A DNA stretch of 13,384 nt from Bacillota bacterium (GTDB lineage: Bacteria > Armatimonadota > Hebobacteria > Hebobacterales > Hebobacteraceae). The position numbers and the translations under genes are program-made. Positions 1 through 6,372 of the stretch are shown piece by piece. Location of the stretch: contig JAUVSA010000027.1 in assembly GCA_030597345.1 (NCBI GenBank), positions 1 to 13,384 on the forward strand, given 5' to 3'. The stretch's first letter is position 1. The number at the start of each line of letters is the position of its first letter. Under the pieces are notes generated by a model. It saw nothing but the letters and a program-made list of their open reading frames with translations, was not told the origin of the DNA and made no database searches.

Positions 1-120
1 AGTTGAATGGGGTGTCAGCGGGGTAAGCTGTTCGAAACTGGGGAAGATGGAGAGGTCTTCATCCGGCTGGTCATGCACTTGACGGTTCATGGACGGAGCC
101 GAGGAGCGAGTGTCTCCCAT
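1..120 (-). CDS. Possible N-terminal fragment of an unknown protein, cut by the window edge
   Basis: On the minus strand an ATG at 120-118 opens a frame that stays open to the left edge, giving 40 codons with mixed, natural-looking composition (…DEDLSIFPSFEQLTPLT…). A second in-frame ATG lies at 90-88. Neither start has a Shine-Dalgarno site. The first would leave only 13 bp to the divergent methyltransferase gene, so the second is more plausible if the gene is real. No family is recognised. The plus strand here has only short frames (for example 7-123) with no protein-like features. The fragment is too short to decide on composition alone. Confidence 0.28.
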   Translation of the reverse strand, partial: MGDTRSSAPSMNRQVHDQPDEDLSIFPSFEQLTPLTPHST

Positions 121-133
121 TAGGAGGTGATGT

Positions 134-877
134 GTGGTTCGGACGTATCGGAGTGAGACGTGGAGCAGCTACCGGATGGACTACGGAGATCCGCACCGGT
201 TGCTGGAACCGCTGGAAGAGGAAGCCGCGGTCGTAGATGAGGCGCTTGGGGTACTGCACGAGGCGGGGGTGGTGCCGCACACGAGCTACGATCACGAGAA
301 GATGCTGGCCCACCGGGAGGCAGTCAAGGAGCTGTTCGAGATTCCGTGGACGGCGATCTCTCCGCGCATGCAGCGACTTCTCTATGCCATCAACGCCGTC
401 GTTCGGCCGCAGAACATGATCGCGGCGGGAGTGTTCTGTGGGAACACGTTCATCTCGAACGCCGGGGCTGCGGTAGGGCCAGGCGCGTGCTACAGGGCCA
501 GCAATCTGATCGGCGTGGAGATCAGTACGGAGGAGGCGGAGAGGGCCGAGCGGAACGTGAGGCGCATCGATCCGTCTGGGGTTGCGCGGGTGGTGGCTGC
601 GGACGCGGTCGAGGTGGTGGGCAAGTTCCCGGAGTCCATCAACCTGTTGTATCTGGACCCCGACGGCTACAGCCGCAGCGGCAAGGGGGTGTACCTGGAT
701 GTCCTGGAGGCTGCATACCCGCGGATGCCGGCCGGGAGTGTGGCGCTGGCGCACAACAGCGTGAATGGTGGGACGCCGGTGGAGGCATGTCTGGAGTTCG
801 TGCGGGATGAGGCGCATTTTCGGGCGAGCGTGAATGTGATCCTGGACATCGAGGGGCTGGAGGTGTCGCTCAAGTAG
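134..877 (+). CDS. Class I SAM-dependent O-methyltransferase-like protein
   Basis: The 247-residue product looks like a cytoplasmic class I methyltransferase of the small O-methyltransferase type (catechol-OMT/YrrM-like); the methyl acceptor cannot be told. Residues about 75-95 (SPRMQRLLYAINAVVRP) match the helix that precedes motif I in that family. Motif I is at about 96-106 (MIAAGVFCGNT), the acidic residue after strand 2 is E129 (LIGVEIS), the acidic loop is LYLDPDG (D175, D177), and the C-terminus (DIEGLEVSLK) resembles the usual family ending. Motif I departs from the common L-E-I-G-T-x-x-G-x-S: alanines replace the E-I, and C102-G-N follows. The start is GTG at 134, 6 nt after AGGAGG (122-127); an ATG at 130 is out of frame. 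The gene stands 262 bp upstream of the redox/ABC operon on the same strand, so it may be transcribed separately. It could also be a catalytically altered family member. Confidence 0.75.
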   Translation: MVRTYRSETWSSYRMDYGDPHRLLEPLEEEAAVVDEALGVLHEAGVVPHTSYDHEKMLAHREAVKELFEIPWTAISPRMQRLLYAINAVVRPQNMIAAGVFCGNTFISNAGAAVGPGACYRASNLIGVEISTEEAERAERNVRRIDPSGVARVVAADAVEVVGKFPESINLLYLDPDGYSRSGKGVYLDVLEAAYPRMPAGSVALAHNSVNGGTPVEACLEFVRDEAHFRASVNVILDIEGLEVSLK

Positions 878-1139
878 CAGGCGGGTGCGGATGCGCGCCT
901 GTGGAACATGCCTGGAACAGGGATTGCGCGTTTGGCGGCCAACTGAGTAAGATGCGCTGTGGCCCGCCGGCAGTTCTGCGGCGGGCAGCGTGTTGGTCCG
1001 AAGCGCGCCCGACAGCAGCCGGCGACGGCGAGCAACAGCGCTTGGATGCGGTCGGGTCGTGCAGTGGCCCGCCGCCGCTGGTGGCAACAGGCCGTCGGCA
1101 ACTACACATGAAGAGGCCGGGGGGAGCAAGGTAGGCAGA
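878..1139 (+). other. Intergenic spacer with a GC-rich hairpin
   Basis: No protein-like frame is convincing in this 262-bp gap. An inverted repeat GCCCGCCG (962-969) / CGGCGGGC (979-986) with a 9-nt loop can form a stable hairpin. It has no following T-run, so it is at best a weak intrinsic terminator of the methyltransferase gene or a leader structure for the operon. A poor promoter-like pair (TTGCGC at 924-929, TAAGAT at 948-953, 18-bp spacing) lies just before it. Confidence 0.4.
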
Positions 1140-2246
1140 ATGCAGTATCGCGATTTCGGGAACACAGGTCTGAAGGTGTCAGCGCTGGGATTCGGGGCCA
1201 TGCGGCTTCCGATGAAGGGCAAGCACGTCGATGAGGACAAGGCGATTGAGACGATCCATCGCGCGTTCGAGCTTGGGGTCAATTACCTCGACACCGCGTG
1301 TTTCTACAACGAGAACGAGAGCGAGGTGGTGGTGGGCAAGGCGCTGAAGGGCTGGCGCGACAAGGTGACGCTCTCGACGAAGAACCCGGACAGCTCGGTG
1401 GACGGGGACAGTTGGCGGAAGGTGCTGGACGAGCAGCTCAAGAAGCTCGACGTGGACCGGATCGATATCTACAACTTCCACGGGATTGGATGGGAGGTTT
1501 TCGAGCAGCACATCATGAAGCCCGGCGGCCCAATGGAGGCCGCGCGCAAGGCGCAGGACGAAGGGCTGTTCACGCACCTCAGCTTCTCGTTCCACGATGA
1601 GCCGGAGAGCCTGATCAAGCTCGCCGATACCGGGGAGTTCACCTCCGTTACGTGCCAGTACAACTTGCTCGACCGGGCGAACGAGCCAAGCATTGCCCAC
1701 GCGCACAAGAAGGGGATGGGGGTAGTGATAATGGGCCCGGTGGGAGGGGGCCGACTGGGCGCGCCGTCGCCGGAGATTCAGGCGCTGCTGCCCGGGGTCT
1801 CGAAGAGCAGCGCGGAGGTGGCGCTGCGGTTCGTGCTGTCCAACCCGAACGTCAGCTGCGCGATCTCGGGGATGAGCGACGTACGGATGGTGGAGGAGAA
1901 CTGCGCGACGGCAAGCCGGGATGAGCCCCTGACGCCCGAAGAGCGAGCCGCAGTCATCGCGCAGCTGGCGGAGAAGAAGAAGCTGGCCGAGTTGTATTGC
2001 ACGGGCTGCGGATACTGCATGCCGTGTCAGCATGGAGTGGACATTCCGGGGAACTTCTCGGCGATGAATGAGTACCGTCTCTATGGGCTCAAAGAGCATG
2101 CGGCGGCACGGTACGAGAAGCTCTTCCAGGAGCAGAAGGCGGCCGAGCACTGCCAGGAGTGCGGCGAGTGTGAGCCGAAGTGCCCGCAGAAGATCCCTAT
2201 CATCGAGCAGTTGAAGGAGACGCACAAGGCCCTTGGCAAGCAGTAG
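1140..2246 (+). CDS. Aldo/keto reductase with C-terminal 4Fe-4S ferredoxin domain
   Basis: This 368-residue enzyme combines an aldo/keto reductase barrel with a C-terminal iron-sulfur domain, the architecture of the COG1453 group. The barrel starts with the family opening (YRDFGNTGLKVSALGFGAMRLP). The catalytic tetrad is visible: D51 and Y56 (YLDTACFY), K81 (LSTKNP) and H114 (YNFHGI). The tail has two cysteine sets, C287/C290/C293/C296 (CTGCGYCMPC) and C338/C341/C344/C348 (CQECGECEPKC), expected to bind two 4Fe-4S clusters. It probably reduces or oxidises a carbonyl/alcohol with NAD(P) or passes electrons through the clusters; the substrate is unknown. The frame runs back to 990, but ATG 1140 is chosen because homology begins exactly there and AAGGTAGG (1128-1135) precedes it; the upstream residues look non-coding. 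The gene ends 12 bp before the flavin oxidoreductase start, so the two are cotranscribed and may share electrons or substrate. Confidence 0.92.
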   Translation: MQYRDFGNTGLKVSALGFGAMRLPMKGKHVDEDKAIETIHRAFELGVNYLDTACFYNENESEVVVGKALKGWRDKVTLSTKNPDSSVDGDSWRKVLDEQLKKLDVDRIDIYNFHGIGWEVFEQHIMKPGGPMEAARKAQDEGLFTHLSFSFHDEPESLIKLADTGEFTSVTCQYNLLDRANEPSIAHAHKKGMGVVIMGPVGGGRLGAPSPEIQALLPGVSKSSAEVALRFVLSNPNVSCAISGMSDVRMVEENCATASRDEPLTPEERAAVIAQLAEKKKLAELYCTGCGYCMPCQHGVDIPGNFSAMNEYRLYGLKEHAAARYEKLFQEQKAAEHCQECGECEPKCPQKIPIIEQLKETHKALGKQ

Positions 2247-2258
2247 GGGGGAGAGAAA

Positions 2259-3233
2259 ATGAGCGCGCTGTTCTCGCCGATCGAGGTGAAGGGAGTCAGG
2301 TTCAAGAACCGAGTGGTGATGCCGCCCATGGTGACGCTCAAGGCGGATGAGGAGGACCGTGTCACTGACACGGTCGTCGAGCACTACGCGCAGCGGGCGC
2401 GGGCGGGCACGGGGCTGATCATAGTGGAGGCGACGGCGGTGGAGAGCGGGGCGGTGTGGAAGGGCGGACTGGCTGCATTCGCGGACAAGCACGCGCCCGG
2501 CCTGGCCGGCCTTGTGGAGCGAATCCACGCTGAAGGCGCGGCGGCCGCGATTCAGTTGGTCCACGGCGGCCCGCAAGCATCGGTGGAGGTTACCGGTGGG
2601 AAGAGAGTGGGGCCGTCTGCGGTGACGCCGCCGGATGACGGTCCAATTCCCCGCGCCCTCACAGTGGCTGAGATACGGATGATCGAGGAGAGCTTCGTCG
2701 AGGCTGCGGAGCTGGCGATAGAGGCGGGGTTCGACGGCGTGGAGGTGCACGGGGCGCACGATTACCTGCTGGACTCGTTCCTGTCGGCGAAGCAAAACGT
2801 GCGGACCGATGAGTATGGGGGCTCGATCCGCAACCGGGCGCGGATGCTGGTGGAGACGTGCGAGCGGACGAGGGCGCGGATCGGCGACCGCGGGCTGGTG
2901 TGGTGCCGCATCAGCATCTTCAACAAGCTGGAGGCTGGATTCACGCGAGAGGATCTGGCCGAGCTGGTCCCCGCGCTGGCGGCGACCGGGATTGACATGC
3001 TCCACGTCTCGACAGACGGGACCTTCAAGGAGTATTTCGATTCGGGGAAGACGATAGGGCAACTGGTGAAGGGACTGTGCAAGCTACCCGCGATCGTGGC
3101 CGGGGGACTGGGCGATCCCCTGGAGGCGGAGCGCGCGGTGGCGGAGGGCCACTGCGACTTCGCTGCGATCGGTAACGCAATGTACGAGGAGGCGGGGTGG
3201 ACGAAGCAGGCGCGCGCAACGCTGCACACCTAG
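2259..3233 (+). CDS. Old Yellow Enzyme-family NAD(P)H:flavin oxidoreductase
   Basis: A 324-residue FMN-dependent TIM-barrel enzyme of the Old Yellow Enzyme family (COG1902), expected to reduce C=C bonds activated by a carbonyl. Visible motifs are the N-terminal FSPIEVKGVRFKNRVVMPPM, Q99-x-x-H102-G-G, and the substrate/FMN signature EVHGAHDYLL with H164, H167 and Y169, followed by NVRTDEYGGSIRNRAR (180-195) and R217 (WCRISI). The protein is a stand-alone single domain, without the FeS and Rossmann domains of 2,4-dienoyl-CoA reductase types. One oddity is the C-terminal phosphate-binding segment, usually G-R-P-x-x-x-x-P, which here reads AIGNAMYEEAGW (303-314), with Asn where Arg is usual. The ATG follows a strong GGGGGGAGAG site (2246-2255). 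It sits between the ferredoxin-type reductase (12 bp upstream) and the ABC substrate-binding protein (31 bp downstream), so one transcript is likely. The substrate is unknown. Confidence 0.9.
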   Translation: MSALFSPIEVKGVRFKNRVVMPPMVTLKADEEDRVTDTVVEHYAQRARAGTGLIIVEATAVESGAVWKGGLAAFADKHAPGLAGLVERIHAEGAAAAIQLVHGGPQASVEVTGGKRVGPSAVTPPDDGPIPRALTVAEIRMIEESFVEAAELAIEAGFDGVEVHGAHDYLLDSFLSAKQNVRTDEYGGSIRNRARMLVETCERTRARIGDRGLVWCRISIFNKLEAGFTREDLAELVPALAATGIDMLHVSTDGTFKEYFDSGKTIGQLVKGLCKLPAIVAGGLGDPLEAERAVAEGHCDFAAIGNAMYEEAGWTKQARATLHT

Positions 3234-3264
3234 GGGATAGGACAGGCATCTACGCTGGGGAGAA

Positions 3265-4596
3265 ATGCTGAGCCGAGCGCTGAGAATCGTGGGGCTGGTC
3301 CTGCTGGCGGCACTGATGTACGTGGGCTTCACGCGACAGCCGGGACCGGCGGCGGAGGATGGGAAGATCCACATCTCCTACTGGGAGAAGTGGACCGGGT
3401 TCGAGGGGGAGGCGATGCGGGCGGTGGTGGATGAGTTCAACCGCAGGCAAGACGAGATCTACGTAGACATGCTCACCATCAGCCAGGTGGACAGCAAGCT
3501 GCTGCTGTCCACCGCCGGGGGAGTGCCTCCTGACGTGGTGGGGCTCTGGAACAGCAATCTCAGCTCTTTCGCGGATAAGAAGGTCTTGCTTCCCCTGGAC
3601 GATTACCTCGAGCGGGCCGGCATCAGCCGGGAGCACTACATCCCTGCCTACTACGACCTCTGCGAGTACGAGGGGGTGATGTATGCCCTGCCGAGCACGC
3701 CGGCGTCGCATGGGCTGCACTGGAACAAGAAGCTGTTCCGAGAGGCGGGGCTCGACCCGGAGCGGCCGCCGCGGACGATGGAGGAGCTGGACGCGTACAG
3801 CGAACGGCTGACAAAGCGAGATGAGACCGGCCATCTGATACTGATGGGCTTCTTGCCGACGGAGCCGGGCTGGTGGAACTGGGCCTGGGGATGCTATTTC
3901 GGGGGCAGCCTGTGGGATGGAGGGGACACGATCACCACCGATTCCCCGGTGAACGTCCGCGGGTATGAGTGGGTCGAGTCGTATGCTGAGAGGTACGGGG
4001 TGACGAGCCTCCAGGTGTTCCGGAGCGGGTTCGGCAATTTCTCCTCACCGCAGAACGCGTTCCTGTCGGGAAAGGTCGCGATGGTGCTCCAGGGCGTATG
4101 GATGAGCAACTTCATAGACAAGTATGCCCCGGGCATGGAGTGGGGGGCGGCGCCGTTCCCGTATCCGGCCGATAGTCCCGAGCTTGCCGAAGTGGCCTCG
4201 GTGGAGACCGACGTGCTGTGCATTCCGGTGGGGGCGCGGCACCGAGAGGAGGCGTTCGAGTTCATCCGCTTTGTCAACTCGCAGGAGGGGATGGAACTGC
4301 TCTGCATGGGCCAGGGAAAGCACACGCCGCTGGCAGAAGTGAGCGAGGAGTTCCTGGCCGAGCATCCAAACCCGTACATTCAAGTGTTCATAGATGTCGC
4401 GAAGCGGAGCCGGACCTTCAGCAACCCGAAGACTCCGCTCTGGTCGGAGTACCTGAGCGAGATGAACGCGGCGTTCGATGAGATCTGGCTGGGGGAGGCA
4501 AGCGCAGAAGAGGCGCTGGGGCGGGTGAGGATACGGATGCAGCAGAAGCTGGACCGGCACTTGGAGCAGAAGGCTCTGAGAGAGGAGAGGCCGTGA
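3265..4596 (+). CDS. Sugar ABC transporter substrate-binding protein (family 1)
   Basis: The 443-residue product is an extracytoplasmic family 1 solute-binding protein (SBP_bac_1; MalE/UgpB-like) that would deliver a saccharide to the two permeases encoded next. Residues 5-22 form a hydrophobic signal or anchor segment after basic residues. No lipobox cysteine is present, so it is probably either secreted or held by an uncleaved N-terminal helix rather than lipidated. The mature part starts with the family pattern ISYWEKWTGFEGEAMRAVVDEFN and continues with PDVVGLWNSN and YALPSTPASHGLHWNKKLF. A tryptophan-rich patch (W203, W204, W206, W208) is a good candidate for stacking on sugar rings. The ATG is preceded by GGGGAG with a short spacer of about 2 nt; later ATGs fall inside the hydrophobic segment. 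Its stop overlaps the next start (GTGA, 4593-4596). The ligand is not deducible. Confidence 0.92.
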   Translation: MLSRALRIVGLVLLAALMYVGFTRQPGPAAEDGKIHISYWEKWTGFEGEAMRAVVDEFNRRQDEIYVDMLTISQVDSKLLLSTAGGVPPDVVGLWNSNLSSFADKKVLLPLDDYLERAGISREHYIPAYYDLCEYEGVMYALPSTPASHGLHWNKKLFREAGLDPERPPRTMEELDAYSERLTKRDETGHLILMGFLPTEPGWWNWAWGCYFGGSLWDGGDTITTDSPVNVRGYEWVESYAERYGVTSLQVFRSGFGNFSSPQNAFLSGKVAMVLQGVWMSNFIDKYAPGMEWGAAPFPYPADSPELAEVASVETDVLCIPVGARHREEAFEFIRFVNSQEGMELLCMGQGKHTPLAEVSEEFLAEHPNPYIQVFIDVAKRSRTFSNPKTPLWSEYLSEMNAAFDEIWLGEASAEEALGRVRIRMQQKLDRHLEQKALREERP

Positions 4597-5480
4597 GGGG
4601 GCTGAGGCGGCGAGAGCTGTGGGCGGGCCTGGCCTTCGTTTCGCCGTGGGTGGTGGGGCTGGGAGTCTTTCTCATCTATCCAATCGTCGCTTCGCTCTAT
4701 TACAGCTTCTGCGACTACTCCGTGCTCGACCGGGCGAGGCCGATCGGTCTTGCCAACTACACGGATTTGGCGAAAGACAGTCTCTTCTGGAAGTCGCTGT
4801 TCAACACACTGTTCTACGCGGCGCTGGCGGTCCCGCTTGGACTGGGCCTTGCGCTGGCGCTGGCCCTGTTGCTCAACAGCGGGGTGCGCGGGCTGACGGT
4901 CTATCGGACCATCTTCTTCCTGCCCGCGCTGATGCCGATGGTAGCACTGGCGGTGCTCTGGCTGTGGATATTCAACGGGGAATACGGGGTGTTGAATGTC
5001 GCGCTGGCGCGACTGGGGATCCAGGCGCCGCCGTGGCTGACCGATCCGGCGTGGAGCAAGCCGGCGCTGGTGCTGCTGTCGATGTGGGGGGTGGGCCAAG
5101 CGATGGTGATCTTCCTGGCAGGCCTGCAAGACGTGCCGGAACACCTGTACGAGGCCGCGGATCTGGACGGAGCGTCGTGGTGGGACAAGATTCGGCACGT
5201 GACACTGCCCATGATCTCGCCGGTGATACTGTTCAACGGAATCATGGGGATCATCGGCAGCCTTCAGTTCTTCGCCATTCCTTACATCATGACGCCGAAC
5301 GGCCAGCCGGCGCGTTCTGCGTACTTCTACGCGATGTACCTGTACGATAACGCGTTCCTGTATCTCCGGATGGGGTACGCGAGCGCCATGGCGTGGATTC
5401 TCTTCATCTTGATCTTCTGCCTGACCTTGGTCTCTCTGCGCCTGGCGGCGCGGTACGTCCACTACGAGGCCGCGCCATGA
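4593..5480 (+). CDS. Sugar ABC transporter permease, MalF/UgpA type
   Basis: A 295-residue inner-membrane permease of the carbohydrate CUT1 class. About six hydrophobic segments can be read (approximately 12-32, 70-95, 105-127, 157-178, 208-232 and 262-285). The cytoplasmic EAA loop that docks the ATPase is present at 187-206: E187-A-A, D190, G193 and L205-P206. The N-terminus has the usual RRRELWAGLAFVSPWVVGLGVFLIYP opening of these permeases. The start is GTG 4593, which overlaps the upstream TGA and follows AGAGGAGAGG (4581-4590), so translation is coupled. The stop again overlaps the next start (ATGA, 5477-5480). It forms a heteromeric channel with the next product. No ATP-binding subunit is encoded in the window. 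Confidence 0.94.
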   Translation: MRGLRRRELWAGLAFVSPWVVGLGVFLIYPIVASLYYSFCDYSVLDRARPIGLANYTDLAKDSLFWKSLFNTLFYAALAVPLGLGLALALALLLNSGVRGLTVYRTIFFLPALMPMVALAVLWLWIFNGEYGVLNVALARLGIQAPPWLTDPAWSKPALVLLSMWGVGQAMVIFLAGLQDVPEHLYEAADLDGASWWDKIRHVTLPMISPVILFNGIMGIIGSLQFFAIPYIMTPNGQPARSAYFYAMYLYDNAFLYLRMGYASAMAWILFILIFCLTLVSLRLAARYVHYEAAP

Positions 5481-6331
5481 GAGCAAAGGGCCCGCTGTCT
5501 CATGCCGCGCTCCACATGATACTGCTGGGAGGCTCGTTCCTGTTTCTGTTCCCGCTGTTCTGGATGCTCAGCACTTCGCTGAAGCCGATCGAGGAGACGA
5601 TGCTGACGCCGCCCCAGTGGATTCCCTCGGCACTGCACTTCGACAATTACCTGAAGGCGGTCACCCACGGGAGGGAGATACTGGGGTACATCCCCTTCCT
5701 GGAGTATGGGAAGAACACGCTGCTGTTGTGCGCGCTGGGCGTGGTGGGGACGGTGATCTCGAACGCACTCATTGCCTATGGCTTCGCACGGCTGCGGTGG
5801 CCGGGACGGAACATATTCTTCGGGATCACCCTGGCCACCATGATGATCCCGTTCCCGGTGCTGATGGTGCCGATGTTCGTGCTGTTCAGGGAGCTTGGAT
5901 GGGTGGGCACCTTTCGCCCCCTGTGGATACCGGCCTGGTTCGGGTCGGCGTTCAACATATTCCTGCTGAGGCAGTTCTTCCTGACGATTCCGCGGGAACT
6001 CTCGGATGCGGCAGTGGTGGACGGCTGCTCGGAGTTCCAGGTGTTCCGTCACGTCATCCTGCCGCTTTCGAGGCCGGCACTTTCGGTGGTGGCGCTCTTC
6101 TACTTTCTGTTCACCTGGAATGACTTCTTGGGGCCGCTGATCTACCTGACGGATCAGCGGATGTTCACCCTCTCGCTGGGGCTGCAGTTCTACCAGAGCC
6201 AGCACGGCGGCACAGAGTGGCATCTATTGATGGCAGCGGCCACTATTGTGGTGCTGCCGGTCATTGTCCTTTTCTTCTTCACGCAGCGGACGTTCATCCA
6301 GGGGATTGCGCTCACGGGCATGAAGGGCTGA
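5477..6331 (+). CDS. Sugar ABC transporter permease, MalG/UgpE type
   Basis: A 284-residue partner permease. It has the MalG/UgpE-like features: an N-terminal membrane helix followed by FWMLSTSLKPIEE, the amphipathic segment with W48 (PPQWIP) and F55-DNY, an EAA-like loop at about 174-196 (E174, D177-A-A, D182-G183, L195-P196), WNDFLGPLIYL, and a short C-terminus ending LTGMKG. The frame is open back to 5393, but ATG 5477 is the real start: it overlaps the previous stop as ATGA and begins exactly where family similarity begins. This is the last gene of the operon. The next gene converges from the other strand, with its stop 41 bp away. The energising ATPase is missing here, as is common when a shared MsiK-like ATPase serves several importers. 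Confidence 0.94.
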   Translation: MRAKGPLSHAALHMILLGGSFLFLFPLFWMLSTSLKPIEETMLTPPQWIPSALHFDNYLKAVTHGREILGYIPFLEYGKNTLLLCALGVVGTVISNALIAYGFARLRWPGRNIFFGITLATMMIPFPVLMVPMFVLFRELGWVGTFRPLWIPAWFGSAFNIFLLRQFFLTIPRELSDAAVVDGCSEFQVFRHVILPLSRPALSVVALFYFLFTWNDFLGPLIYLTDQRMFTLSLGLQFYQSQHGGTEWHLLMAAATIVVLPVIVLFFFTQRTFIQGIALTGMKG

Positions 6332-6372
6332 GCGGGGAGGGCGAGCCCCGGCGAATCATAGATGCCTGACTC
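6332..6372. terminator. Short convergent gap with a weak GC hairpin
   Basis: Between the permease stop and the GH116 stop lies CGGGG (6333-6337) / CCCCG (6346-6350) with an 8-nt loop. There is no T-tract on either side, so it is only a possible bidirectional terminator. Confidence 0.25.

Noticed and set aside
79..107. TTGACG at 79-84 as a -35 for the methyltransferase gene
   Set aside because: No acceptable -10 lies 16-18 bp downstream (AGGAGC is found at 17 bp).
990..1139. Upstream extension of the aldo/keto reductase by 50 codons
   Set aside because: The extra residues are low in family likeness, and a ribosome site precedes the internal ATG at 1140, where homology begins.
71..1282. A 403-codon open frame on the minus strand
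   Set aside because: It is antisense to the methyltransferase-like gene and runs through the intergenic gap into the reductase gene; the product is of biased composition with no family pattern.
1179..3062. A 627-codon open frame on the minus strand
   Set aside because: It lies opposite the aldo/keto reductase and flavin oxidoreductase genes, which have clear family motifs; its translation is Arg/His/Leu-rich without recognisable motifs, a common by-product of GC-rich codon use.
5393..5476. Upstream extension of the second permease by 28 codons
   Set aside because: It would overlap the first permease deeply; the ATGA overlap at 5477-5480 and the family-like N-terminus support the shorter form.
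4380..5486. A 368-codon open frame on the minus strand
   Set aside because: It is antisense to the ABC genes and has a Gln/Arg/His-rich translation typical of shadows of membrane-protein genes.
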